Positions 7,682 through 15,425 of a stretch of DNA of 20,742 nt are shown piece after piece. Source of the DNA: a virus; IMG/VR virus record IMGVR_UViG_3300034198_003039, positions 1-20,742 of that record; one strand, 5' to 3'. The position numbers and the translations under genes are program-made. Numbering within the stretch: position 1 is the stretch's first letter; each line of letters opens with the position of its first letter. A model generated the notes under the pieces. It was not told where the DNA came from and ran no database searches. It saw only the letters and a list, made by a program, of their open reading frames with translations.

Positions 7682-8451
7682 GATTTTTTGGCGACAGCTT
7701 CTGTGAACATTTAAACAATAAACACAGTATAGACAACAACTATAAAACATACATGGAATTATGCCGTGACAAACTAAACTTAAAGATAGTTAACATGGGC
7801 ATGGGTGGCAGTAGCATATATGATGTTGTATTAAAGCAGTTAAACCCACTAATTAAAAGTAACAGTGTGCCCGATGTATGTGTATTCTTTTGGACTATTC
7901 CACAAAGGTTATATCATCCTGTTTGTCGCAGTATTCATTTATCTAGCGCATTAGCAGGATATAATAGCAAGAAAGAAGAATGGTTCAGTAAAACTTACCC
8001 TAACGAAACTAATTGGTTTAGTAAGGATATATGGGATGCCGCACAGCAATACTTCTTGCATCTATATGACGAGGAGAAAAGTCAGTTAGAGTATATTAGC
8101 TTTTTACAGTATATAGACAACAATATACTACCACAATTAAAGTGTAAGATAATACACTTATGGAGTATAGGTAATGTTAAAGATTGGGAATTAGATAGCT
8201 TTAAGCCAGAGAATATTAATTATGTACATGATTGGAAAAATGGGGTAGAAGTGCGCCCATCACTAATGAGCATATCAGCAGTTAATGGTAATACATTTAA
8301 ATACCCTATGATAGATGATAGACCCAATCACTTAGATGGACAATTAAAGAATGACATGGTATTTGATTATATTGTACAAGCATTAAAACATTATGAAGAC
8401 AGCAATTTACTTGACTACACAGACGGAGTTAATAAATTATGGAACGATTAA
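7669..8451 (+). CDS. SGNH/GDSL hydrolase-like protein 2
   Basis: This is a 260-residue protein beginning almost directly with the SGNH block I: IGFFGDSFCEHL, with S10 as the putative nucleophile. Block II is NMGMGGSS (42-49). A hydrophobic strand with FFWTIPQR corresponds to block III. DDRPNHLDG (216-224) supplies the block V Asp/His pair (D217 or D216 and H221). The canonical GDS is intact, unlike the GCS of proteins 1 and 3. No signal peptide is present, so it acts in the infected cytoplasm or on the virion. The start overlaps radical SAM B and the end overlaps the PLP enzyme gene by 13 bases each. Esterase or acyltransferase activity on a sugar is a reasonable guess, but no substrate can be read. 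Confidence 0.7.
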   Translation: METIGFFGDSFCEHLNNKHSIDNNYKTYMELCRDKLNLKIVNMGMGGSSIYDVVLKQLNPLIKSNSVPDVCVFFWTIPQRLYHPVCRSIHLSSALAGYNSKKEEWFSKTYPNETNWFSKDIWDAAQQYFLHLYDEEKSQLEYISFLQYIDNNILPQLKCKIIHLWSIGNVKDWELDSFKPENINYVHDWKNGVEVRPSLMSISAVNGNTFKYPMIDDRPNHLDGQLKNDMVFDYIVQALKHYEDSNLLDYTDGVNKLWND

Positions 8452-9293
8452 GAGTAGCGAATGACTATTCTATTGACTATTTAGAAATAGATCGTCCATC
8501 ACCTCTGTCCGACAATCATATTGAGAGTATGATTATGGATGTATTGTCCGGTAAATTAGATCGTGACATATCAGACAATGTATACAGTAATTTCAAAACT
8601 GAAGTAAACAATTATTTTAATAATAGTAATTTAAACAACTTAAAAGGGTTAGATACATTTAATCGTATAGATATCATAAACGGTTGCACACAATATATAG
8701 ACAATCTTTATATGCAGGGTCCTGTGCAAGTATTACCCGGTGACTATAGATATCACAATAGATTAAATTTGTCGTATATCAAAGATGTTGGTAGTTTAAT
8801 ACCAGACATTCCATTAATTATAGCAATGCCTTTTCCACGAATAGGTGCAATGCATGATGATATGACAGAGATACTACACGAATGCAGTATTAAAAACATT
8901 ACAGTACATATAGACGGTGCTTGGATTACATGCTGTAAAGATATAAGTTTTGACTTTAACCATGATGTTATAAAGTCAGTGGGCATCAGCTTAAGCAAGG
9001 GTTTGGGTCTAGGATGGAATCGTGTTGGGTTACGATATACCAAAGAGTCTAAGATAGATAGCATTACAATAATGAATGACTTCCGTATGAATCTACGTGC
9101 TACAGCAATGATTGGATTACACTTTGTACGAAACTTGCCCACTGATTATCTATGGAATAAGTACAGTGAGTCGTATTATAAGATATGCAAGGATTTCAAT
9201 TTAACCCCAACTAATAGTATCTATCTTGCACTAAGAAACAATCAACCAGTGGGTATTAGCCCCTTAATAAGGTATTTACATGAACGAATTTAA
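8439..9293 (+). CDS. Compact PLP-dependent fold type I enzyme (aminotransferase-like)
   Basis: This is a 284-residue protein with the hallmarks of fold type I PLP enzymes. NGCTQYID (81-88) resembles the phosphate-binding turn after the first strand. VHIDGAW (156-162) has the Asp (D159) that pairs with the pyridine nitrogen. ISLSKGLGLGWNRVGLRY (183-200) has the Schiff-base Lys K187 in a S-x-S-K context, with an Arg nearby (R195). It is about 100 residues shorter than typical class I/II aminotransferases, and the usual C-terminal small domain is reduced, so it may depend on a partner or have a narrowed function. It overlaps SGNH protein 2 upstream and the PP-loop gene downstream. Possible products are an amino sugar or an amino acid derivative; this is an inference. 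Confidence 0.7.
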   Translation: MERLRVANDYSIDYLEIDRPSPLSDNHIESMIMDVLSGKLDRDISDNVYSNFKTEVNNYFNNSNLNNLKGLDTFNRIDIINGCTQYIDNLYMQGPVQVLPGDYRYHNRLNLSYIKDVGSLIPDIPLIIAMPFPRIGAMHDDMTEILHECSIKNITVHIDGAWITCCKDISFDFNHDVIKSVGISLSKGLGLGWNRVGLRYTKESKIDSITIMNDFRMNLRATAMIGLHFVRNLPTDYLWNKYSESYYKICKDFNLTPTNSIYLALRNNQPVGISPLIRYLHERI

Positions 9294-10020
9294 TGTTGAT
9301 GGGGTAAGTATACCCTTCGAAAACGATGTACAGTCTATCGCTATAAGTTTGTCTGGTGGTGCGGACAGTGCATTACTAGCATATCTATTGTGTGAACATA
9401 TTGAGTCAAACAAACTACCTATCGATGTGTTCATTATATCACACATTCGCATGTGGAAGACTAGACCATGGCAGAAATACAATCAATTAGATGTATATGG
9501 GTGGTTATGTAGACGTTTCCGTACCATTCATTTCACACGCTATGAGAACTTTATTCCACCTGACATTGAATGGGGTGACAAGGGTGCAACATTGATAGAT
9601 GAGTATGGAAAAGAAAGTTCCGGAGACATCATTGAGATACGTGCATTTGCAGAATATATTTGCCATCAGGAAGACATTGATGTATATTATAATGCTGTTA
9701 CACGCAATCCAAGAAACGTTGACTTCAAGGGCATGGAAAAGCGTGATATTGAGCCTACAGAAGACAATAAGCATCTAAGACTAATGACACACATGGGTCG
9801 CATTGCTGTACATCCTTTTAGATTTATTGAAAAATCATGGGTAATTAAACAATATAAGGATAAGAATATATTAGATTTATTGAGCAACACACGTAGCTGT
9901 GAGGGTGAGTTTGATGGCGTTAACTATATAACCTACAATGTAGGAGATAGTGTTCCATTATGCAGAGAATGCTTTTGGTGTAAAGAACGAGAATGGGCAT
10001 TAAAACAAAATGACTTGTGA
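9280..10020 (+). CDS. PP-loop ATPase, QueC-like (adenine nucleotide alpha hydrolase)
   Basis: This is a 246-residue protein. The PP-loop is SLSGGADSALLAYLL (23-37), which holds ATP for adenylation of a carboxylate or similar group. Further along are a P-F segment followed by KSWVIKQY (205-212) and an NTRSCEG motif, as in QueC/ExsB proteins. The C-terminus has SCEG followed by LCRECFWCKERE, a C-x(n)-C-x2-C-x2-C zinc-like cluster as in 7-cyano-7-deazaguanine synthase. QueC makes a nitrile from a carboxylate using ammonia and ATP. The pathway partners QueD and QueE are not recognisable here, although several radical SAM proteins are present. Other PP-loop roles (amide synthesis, thiolation) remain possible. 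The gene overlaps the PLP enzyme gene by 14 bases and the next radical SAM gene by 11. Confidence 0.75.
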   Translation: MNEFNVDGVSIPFENDVQSIAISLSGGADSALLAYLLCEHIESNKLPIDVFIISHIRMWKTRPWQKYNQLDVYGWLCRRFRTIHFTRYENFIPPDIEWGDKGATLIDEYGKESSGDIIEIRAFAEYICHQEDIDVYYNAVTRNPRNVDFKGMEKRDIEPTEDNKHLRLMTHMGRIAVHPFRFIEKSWVIKQYKDKNILDLLSNTRSCEGEFDGVNYITYNVGDSVPLCRECFWCKEREWALKQNDL

Positions 10021-11275
10021 TAGTAAAACATTCTGTATGCACCCATTTACCGGGCTTGCTACACGTGAAGACGGTGCAATTACTGCATGTTGTCGCAGTC
10101 ATCCTATAGGGTTTATTGATAAAGATAACTTAGAAACTATCTGGAACAATGACACAATGCGTAGAATACGCAAGCAAGTACTGAATAATGAACGTCCACC
10201 TGAGTGCGAACCATGTTTTAGTTTAGAAGATCAGGGTGTTGAAAGTCTAAGACAAAGACATATTACTAATCGTATTCCCGAGAGCAGAATTAACTTATAT
10301 CCCAATGCATTAAATGGTTTAAGTGAAGATTATTCTATGCCATTTGAAATAGCTACAATGGAATTAAAACTTAATAACTTGTGTAATCTTAAATGTCGTA
10401 TGTGTCATCCAATGGACAGTACTAGTTGGAATGATTGGGGTGAAATTAAAGACTATTATAAGCGTGAAGGTAATATCATGTACGCTATAGTAGAAGAACA
10501 TAACCTAGAGAATAAACCATTTTTAGATAAGTTCCAAGATAACCCTGAATGGTGGAATAGTTTAGAGAAACTATTACCATACTTCCGTCGTGTAGAGTTT
10601 GCAGGGGGAGAACCCTTAATGGATCCTCAGCATTATCGTATATTAGATATGTTAAGCCGTTATGGCCATCAAATAGAAATTAAATATGCAACCAATTTAA
10701 GCATGTTGGGTAAAGGATCACGCAATATATACGACTATTGGCCTAAGTTTAAAAGTATCGCAGTTAATGTTTCTATTGATGGAATGCGTGACAGTTATGA
10801 ATATATTCGTGGTAATGCAGACTATGATATAATGATATACAATATTAAAGAAATACAGAATATTAAAAACATTAGTAGGATAGTTGGGGCTGTAACTGTG
10901 CAAGTAAGTAATGTATTAGAATTAGATAAGATTATCGAATACTTTTTAGATGATTTGGGTATTATCTTTCATACGCATCGTGTTGAATATCCAAAACTAT
11001 TAAGTGCGCAAGTAATGCCCCTAGAGTTAAGACAACTAGCAGTAGAACGATTAGAGGCTGTTAAAAGTCGTGTACCATTATTTAAATCATGCGTAGAAGA
11101 ACCTAGACTGATTCCATATACATTATTACAGATACAGGATAATATCAATTATTTAGAAGCTAGGGATCAAAGTGAATTATGGCATGATTGCGTAGAGTTT
11201 AATCATAAATTAGATAAAAGCCGAAATCAATTAAGTTTTGAAACTGTGACGCCGGAGTTTAAATCTTATGTATAA
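10010..11275 (+). CDS. Radical SAM protein with N-terminal twitch-like iron-sulfur domain (1)
   Basis: This is a 421-residue protein with reversed domain order. An auxiliary-cluster (twitch-like) domain comes first: FCMHPFTGLA with C9, ITACCRS with C27/C28, and ECEPCF with C66/C69. The radical SAM core follows: LKLNNLCNLKCRMCHPMDS (C125, C129, C132) and FAGGEPLM (197-204), then a SIDGM strand motif. This arrangement is known in twitch domain-containing radical SAM proteins that are common in marine phage metagenomes. A conserved W/F-rich insertion (NPEWWNSL) follows the cluster motif and is shared with the gene at 12151-13548 (NPEFWEEI), so the two are paralogs. No substrate is established for this architecture as far as I know. 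The ATG overlaps the PP-loop stop, and the 3' end overlaps radical SAM C by 8 bases. Confidence 0.88.
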   Translation: MTCDSKTFCMHPFTGLATREDGAITACCRSHPIGFIDKDNLETIWNNDTMRRIRKQVLNNERPPECEPCFSLEDQGVESLRQRHITNRIPESRINLYPNALNGLSEDYSMPFEIATMELKLNNLCNLKCRMCHPMDSTSWNDWGEIKDYYKREGNIMYAIVEEHNLENKPFLDKFQDNPEWWNSLEKLLPYFRRVEFAGGEPLMDPQHYRILDMLSRYGHQIEIKYATNLSMLGKGSRNIYDYWPKFKSIAVNVSIDGMRDSYEYIRGNADYDIMIYNIKEIQNIKNISRIVGAVTVQVSNVLELDKIIEYFLDDLGIIFHTHRVEYPKLLSAQVMPLELRQLAVERLEAVKSRVPLFKSCVEEPRLIPYTLLQIQDNINYLEARDQSELWHDCVEFNHKLDKSRNQLSFETVTPEFKSYV

Positions 11276-12188
11276 AGTTAAAAGCCGTTGGAATCACGAA
11301 GGTAGTATTAAGATTGAATGGAACTTAGGGAAACGATGTAATTACGATTGTAGTTATTGTCCATCAATTATACATGATAATACTAGCCCGCATACTGATA
11401 TTAATATACTTAAGGCTACTGTAGATAAACTATGTGATTTAGAGAAGCCTATTCGCTTGAGTTTAACTGGTGGCGAGCCATGCGTTCATCCACACATAGA
11501 AGAATTAATATCTTATATCAAAAGTAAGGGTTTTTGGCTAAGTATTACTACTAATGGAACTAGAAAAGCTAGTTGGTATAATAGTCAAACAACAGTTGAC
11601 CAGTGGGTGTTTAGCTTACACTTTGAATATGAATGGCTAGATATATTACATACTATTAAATCGGTAGATGAGAACATGATTCATACTCATGTATTAGTGA
11701 ATGTTATGGCTCATCATAATCATATGGAAAACGTTCGCACAGCTTCCAGATTATTAGAAAGTCTTACTATTAATCATGGAATTCGCAGAATACGTTGGAC
11801 AGAGGGTGACCACGATTTGTTTGACGATATGAAGTATGACCAGAATGATTTAGACTGGATAATGAGTAAGACTAGCACAGTACAACCTAATACAGTATTA
11901 ATATACAAGGATAGAGAAGAAATGTATCATGCCAACGATGTGATTAAAAAGCATTTAAATCAATATAAAGGTTGGAATTGCAATGCGGGTTTAGAAAGTT
12001 TAATGATTAACTGGGACGGTGAAGTACATCGGGCTACGTGTAGAGTTGGTGGAACATTAGGAAATATATATACCAACTCGTTCGTTGTACCCACCAGTCC
12101 TGTTATTTGTGATAGAAACTACTGCACATGTGCGGCAGATATACCATTAACTAAAGTAAGTGCTGAAGCTCAGGAAATACAGATTTAA
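11268..12188 (+). CDS. Radical SAM protein C (twitch-like C-terminus)
   Basis: This is a 306-residue protein. The cluster motif is CNYDCSYC (C24, C28, C31), the SAM motif is TGGEP (67-71), and ITTNGT follows. C-terminal cysteines C238 (KGWNCNAG), C258, C281 and C286/C288 (YCTC) should bind an auxiliary cluster. The end of the protein (LGNIY...PVIC...C.CAAD.PLTK) aligns with radical SAM A, with which it also shares the CNY(S/D)CSYC cluster motif. It is the last gene of the plus-strand run and converges on the next radical SAM gene with a 38-base coding overlap. Because it is a paralog of A, the pair may act on related substrates. Confidence 0.87.
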   Translation: MYKVKSRWNHEGSIKIEWNLGKRCNYDCSYCPSIIHDNTSPHTDINILKATVDKLCDLEKPIRLSLTGGEPCVHPHIEELISYIKSKGFWLSITTNGTRKASWYNSQTTVDQWVFSLHFEYEWLDILHTIKSVDENMIHTHVLVNVMAHHNHMENVRTASRLLESLTINHGIRRIRWTEGDHDLFDDMKYDQNDLDWIMSKTSTVQPNTVLIYKDREEMYHANDVIKKHLNQYKGWNCNAGLESLMINWDGEVHRATCRVGGTLGNIYTNSFVVPTSPVICDRNYCTCAADIPLTKVSAEAQEIQI

Positions 12189-13548
12189 AGTCTGTGTTTC
12201 GTTGCTTATCCATTGTATTGATATATTCTCTAAAGTCAGGCAATAGATTAGTATGATCCTCAGCGTCCATCCAATCTAATATACCCTCCCAACGTTTCCA
12301 TCCATAGGGATTAGTTGTCCAGAATTCAGTATCCTGTGTATAATTATCCCAGAGCCATTGTTTTAATTCATTGAATAACTGTCTAACATGTTGTTTATCT
12401 TGTGCAGGTAATACACGTAAACTTAACCAAGTGGGTATCCACAGTAAATGTACACCAATTAATCCACCGGCCATTGTTTGTCCTGATGCATTTTTATCAA
12501 AATTAACCTTCTTAAAGTTACTTTTAACTTTCCATTTAATAAAGTCTGGTACGTGTTTAATGTTTAATATCTGTACAGCAAACGCAATGTTAGTTTGGAT
12601 GTTGTCTGGAGCATTGTCTAGCATCTGTAATGACTGTTCTATCACATTCCAATCTAATGGATATCTGATATAATGTCCACGAGTTTCCATACCATCTAAG
12701 CTAAGTCCTACTTTGACTTTACGGAAATGACTCCATACATCAATAATATCTTGGTCTACTAACAATCCATTAGTGTTATAGCGTAAGCTAATCTTATCTG
12801 CATATCCACGCTTGATAATCTCTAATAAGAATGTTTTATGCTCACGTATCATTAATGGCTCGCCACCGGCAAAATATAATTGTTTAATGTTAGGTATTTG
12901 TTCGTATATTTCTTCCCAAAACTCAGGATTTTCATGCCAGAAGTTATTAAAGTCTTTACGGTCCCAACTCATTTGTTTCTTAATTAATTCACTTTGAAAG
13001 ATGGGAAATACTTTCTTATGTTCATTGACCCATTGACTACTATCATGAGGGCTACACATGATGCATTTTAAATTACAAGTATGACCTAATCGTAAGTCTA
13101 AGTACTGTAATTTATAGGGTACGTTTCCATCTTCATCTGTCTGACGAATTAATTCAGGAATATCTACACCATCATAGTGCCATGACCCTGTTTCCCAGAT
13201 ACGTTTACTAGCAATACCCTCAGTTTCTTCTTTAAAGCATTTGGTACAGCTTAGTGGTATTTCTCCAGCAAGCATTGTTTTACGTACACTACGCATATAG
13301 TCATTGTTAAATGCTTGAGTAGGTAAATCACTGCCAAAATTAGCGGGTTTACCATCTTCCATTTTAACTAACCCTACAGTATAATCACCAGTATCTGCCC
13401 CGCTAGCGTTAGCAACACAGCATATACGCATGTCACCATTGGGTCTAGTTGCTAAGTGAATCCAGGGTAATACGCAAAATGTCTTGCTTCCCGATACTTG
13501 TGCTATCTGATTCTGCCACTTAGTTAATTGTTCGATGTTTTCTTCCAT
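12151..13548 (-). CDS. Radical SAM protein with N-terminal twitch-like iron-sulfur domain (2)
   Basis: This is a 465-residue protein starting at the ATG whose first base is 13548; a GTG one codon upstream is less likely. The N-terminal domain has FCVLPWIHLATRPNGDMRICC (C25, C43, C44) and CTKC (C101, C104). The core has LGHTCNLKCIMCSPHD (C158, C162, C165), FAGGEPLM (226-233) and LSLDGM. The N-terminal CxxP(W/F) and CC motifs, the two-Cys pair and the C-x3-C-x2-C spacing match the gene at 10010-11275, and its core also resembles the partial gene at 1-747. So three of the six radical SAM genes belong to this subfamily. It reads towards the main run and diverges from the oxygenase gene at 13579. 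TAAATA lies 4 bases before the ATG, and no Shine-Dalgarno is visible. Confidence 0.88.
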   Translation of the reverse strand: MEENIEQLTKWQNQIAQVSGSKTFCVLPWIHLATRPNGDMRICCVANASGADTGDYTVGLVKMEDGKPANFGSDLPTQAFNNDYMRSVRKTMLAGEIPLSCTKCFKEETEGIASKRIWETGSWHYDGVDIPELIRQTDEDGNVPYKLQYLDLRLGHTCNLKCIMCSPHDSSQWVNEHKKVFPIFQSELIKKQMSWDRKDFNNFWHENPEFWEEIYEQIPNIKQLYFAGGEPLMIREHKTFLLEIIKRGYADKISLRYNTNGLLVDQDIIDVWSHFRKVKVGLSLDGMETRGHYIRYPLDWNVIEQSLQMLDNAPDNIQTNIAFAVQILNIKHVPDFIKWKVKSNFKKVNFDKNASGQTMAGGLIGVHLLWIPTWLSLRVLPAQDKQHVRQLFNELKQWLWDNYTQDTEFWTTNPYGWKRWEGILDWMDAEDHTNLLPDFREYINTMDKQRNTDFKSVFPELQHLL

Positions 13549-13562
13549 CACATATTTAGTTC

Positions 13563-13570
13563 AATAAATA
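13563..13570 (+). promoter_or_regulatory. Late promoter-like box AATAAATA
   Basis: AATAAATA fits the NATAAATA form of the late box of T4-like phages. It lies 8 bases before the ATG at 13579, in the 30-base divergent spacer. On the other strand ACTAAATA (13560-13553) precedes the divergent ATG at 13548 by 4 bases. Neither start has a Shine-Dalgarno sequence. Confidence 0.4.
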
Positions 13571-13578
13571 CTCGTAAT

Positions 13579-14253
13579 ATGATTTCCAAGACTAACATGA
13601 TTGTGCCAAAAGAACTGTTTAATACAATAGTAGATATTGTGCCAAATGTTGAGGGCAAGTTTGTATTGAATCAACCTACCGGACGTTTCTTCTATGATAG
13701 TTGGACTATCAAAGAAGAATTCAAGGGTACAGCGTGGGAAATACTGTTAGCAATGCTTCCAGCACATGGAGAAGCACGATTAATATATCTTAAAAGTGCA
13801 ACTTGTTATACTACCCATAGTGATATAGACGACAGGTATCATTTGAACTTAAAGGGCGGATATAGTTATCTAATTAACTTAGACAATCAACAGATGTATC
13901 CCGTTAGTCAAGACCATGTTTGGTATGATATGAACGCGGGTGTCAGACATACTGCTACTAATTTTGGATATTGTGACAGAGTACAATTGGTGGTTAGAAA
14001 ACTTCTGTTAGACAATAAACTAAGTAATCCAGTAACTATAAGAATATCATCTAACATACGTGACTTAGAGATGGCCCGCTTTATATTTGATGATACAATA
14101 AGTCCATGGTTAAATAACGCAAATAAAAGACATATAATAAGTGATTTTAAATTAAGTGGCTATGATGTGGTATTTAACATGGAAGAAAGTTGTATATCGT
14201 CTTTACTAGAAATATTACCCAAAGAATTTAGTTATGAACAAGTATCTATATAA
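13579..14253 (+). CDS. 2OG-Fe(II) oxygenase-like protein, aspartyl/asparaginyl beta-hydroxylase type
   Basis: This is a 224-residue protein from the ATG at 13579. The frame is open further upstream, but that region overlaps the opposite gene and its regulatory spacer. The double-stranded beta-helix signature is clear: CYTTHSDID with H80 and D82 as iron ligands, then GVRHTATNFG with the distal His H124, and R134 (YCDR) as the 2-oxoglutarate anchor. The H-x-D...H...N-G...R spacing is that of the Asp/Asn beta-hydroxylase group. The final 80 residues are extra. It is the first of two plus-strand genes and overlaps the next by 20 bases. Hydroxylation of a protein or small molecule is expected, but the substrate is unknown. 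Confidence 0.75.
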   Translation: MISKTNMIVPKELFNTIVDIVPNVEGKFVLNQPTGRFFYDSWTIKEEFKGTAWEILLAMLPAHGEARLIYLKSATCYTTHSDIDDRYHLNLKGGYSYLINLDNQQMYPVSQDHVWYDMNAGVRHTATNFGYCDRVQLVVRKLLLDNKLSNPVTIRISSNIRDLEMARFIFDDTISPWLNNANKRHIISDFKLSGYDVVFNMEESCISSLLEILPKEFSYEQVSI

Positions 14254-14887
14254 GATTGATTACAGTGATTTAACACAGTGTACTACCAATTTACTATATA
14301 CTCCTACAATTATTGATAATTGCGTATTGGATATGAACTGGAATAGTACCGCATATCATGATAAAGTGCTTTCAGATAGTCTATTAGCTTGGTTCTTTGA
14401 ACGTGAAGCTACTGGTATCGATAAGTTTAGTAAGTACCCTTGGGCACCTGAAGTATTAGATATAAACTATATTAATAGACACATTTATTTTAAATGGTAC
14501 GGAGAAACATTAAATCATATTCTACTAGACCCTACTAGAGATATCAATAGTGAATGCCCTGACTGGAAAACACAATTAAATGTTATATTAAATGATATCA
14601 TTAGTGGGGGATATTATAAAATGACACTATATCCACATTGTTTCTACTTAGACGACAATAAGCGTATACATACTATGGACTTTTATGGTTGTGTGCCTAT
14701 GAATGATTGTATGATAGAGTTATCTAAAGTTGAGGATATGATCGGTGTTGAGAGCGTAGTTAGATTTGCTGAAGCACGTGTAGGAAACAACATAGATTTC
14801 AGTATATTCTTTAATAGACTATTAGAGACTTACATGGATAAGTATTGGGTTGACAACCCCTTCCCCAGAGTTATCTCCAAAAGTTAA
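14234..14887 (+). CDS. Unknown protein, degenerate kinase-like, paralog 1
   Basis: This is a 217-residue protein homologous to the one at 16268-16951. Shared blocks are: APEVLDINYINRHIYFKWYG (71-90) against VPKILDIDHKNRKLYLEVDG; PDWKTQLNVILNDI against PDWDTQMIDIINAH; and YYKMTLYPHCFYLDDNKRIH followed by TMDFYG (127-152). The last block looks like the catalytic loop and DFG segment of atypical kinases (aminoglycoside or lipopolysaccharide kinase type). Here the His is offset, the DF pair is D149-F150, and the usual catalytic H-x-D-N is not seen. It may be a phage pseudokinase or a scaffolding protein. It overlaps the oxygenase upstream by 20 bases and the oppositely oriented oxygenase by 17 at its 3' end. 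I do not recognise a named family. Confidence 0.6.
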   Translation: MNKYLYKIDYSDLTQCTTNLLYTPTIIDNCVLDMNWNSTAYHDKVLSDSLLAWFFEREATGIDKFSKYPWAPEVLDINYINRHIYFKWYGETLNHILLDPTRDINSECPDWKTQLNVILNDIISGGYYKMTLYPHCFYLDDNKRIHTMDFYGCVPMNDCMIELSKVEDMIGVESVVRFAEARVGNNIDFSIFFNRLLETYMDKYWVDNPFPRVISKS

Positions 14888-15425
14888 ACAAATACTTGTC
14901 GGTTGCTCCTGCGTTAGAGCCTGCATGCCAGCTTTTGCGGCTTGTCCATTGAAATGTGTCACCCACAACTTGATTCCATAAGCATTGATCTTCTACAAAG
15001 AACGCATGTCCCGGCTGACTAGGTATGATATGAGTGTGAAAACGTTTTGGCTCCAGTGTATTACTTAATACCCCTTCATCGTCTGTTACATCCCAATGCC
15101 AGGGTGCTACGTTGCCCGGCTTAACTCTGCTAATCCAGCAATAATAAGGTCCGTCTAAGTCTATGTTAACGAACTTAGCAAAACGTTCTACTACAGTGAT
15201 ATCAAATTGTGTACCCGGGAAATACATATCCCAACTTGCGTTTCCACCTTCGTCTACTGTTTTGTATCCTGCTTGATCCCATACACTAGATACTTCTTCT
15301 AATCCGGGAATGATATCAGTGGCTCTATGCCTAGGTCCTACATATGCAGGTGGTACATTCTTAACTTGTTCTATGACTAGATTCCAGTCAATGATATTAC
15401 TACAATTTCCTATATATTTTAACAT
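14871..15425 (-). CDS. 2OG-Fe(II) oxygenase-like protein
   Basis: This is a 184-residue protein. The beta-helix iron ligands are APWHWDVTD (H110, D112) and SWHAGSNAG (distal H167). RFHTHIIPSQPGHAFF lies between them, and a basic residue after the distal His (K177) could bind 2-oxoglutarate in place of the usual Arg. The W-H-x-D plus H-x-G-x-N-x-G pattern is that of aspartyl beta-hydroxylase-like phage proteins. Its start shares a base with the stop of the upstream oxygenase gene (TAATG), so the two are translationally coupled. It converges with the kinase-like gene. An Fe-dependent hydroxylase is likely; its target is unknown. Confidence 0.7.
   Translation of the reverse strand: MLKYIGNCSNIIDWNLVIEQVKNVPPAYVGPRHRATDIIPGLEEVSSVWDQAGYKTVDEGGNASWDMYFPGTQFDITVVERFAKFVNIDLDGPYYCWISRVKPGNVAPWHWDVTDDEGVLSNTLEPKRFHTHIIPSQPGHAFFVEDQCLWNQVVGDTFQWTSRKSWHAGSNAGATDKYLFNFWR

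Noticed and set aside
8753-9142. 129-residue minus-strand open frame
   Set aside because: It lies wholly inside the PLP enzyme gene, whose motifs and frame are well supported. There is no ribosome site or recognisable domain.
4232-12188. Small precursor peptide for a radical SAM RiPP system
   Set aside because: The genes overlap with no room between them, and I saw no short open frame with a ribosome site. The absence here does not exclude one elsewhere in the genome.
12371-12673. 100-residue plus-strand open frame
   Set aside because: It is antisense to the N-twitch radical SAM gene and is explained by that gene's codon use.
13549-13551. GTG start one codon upstream for the N-twitch radical SAM gene
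   Set aside because: The adjacent ATG at 13548 is the ordinary choice and no Shine-Dalgarno favours the GTG.
13528-13578. Upstream extension of the first 2OG oxygenase gene
   Set aside because: It would overlap the opposite gene start and the AATAAATA box, and the added residues show no conserved motif. The ATG at 13579 is preferred.
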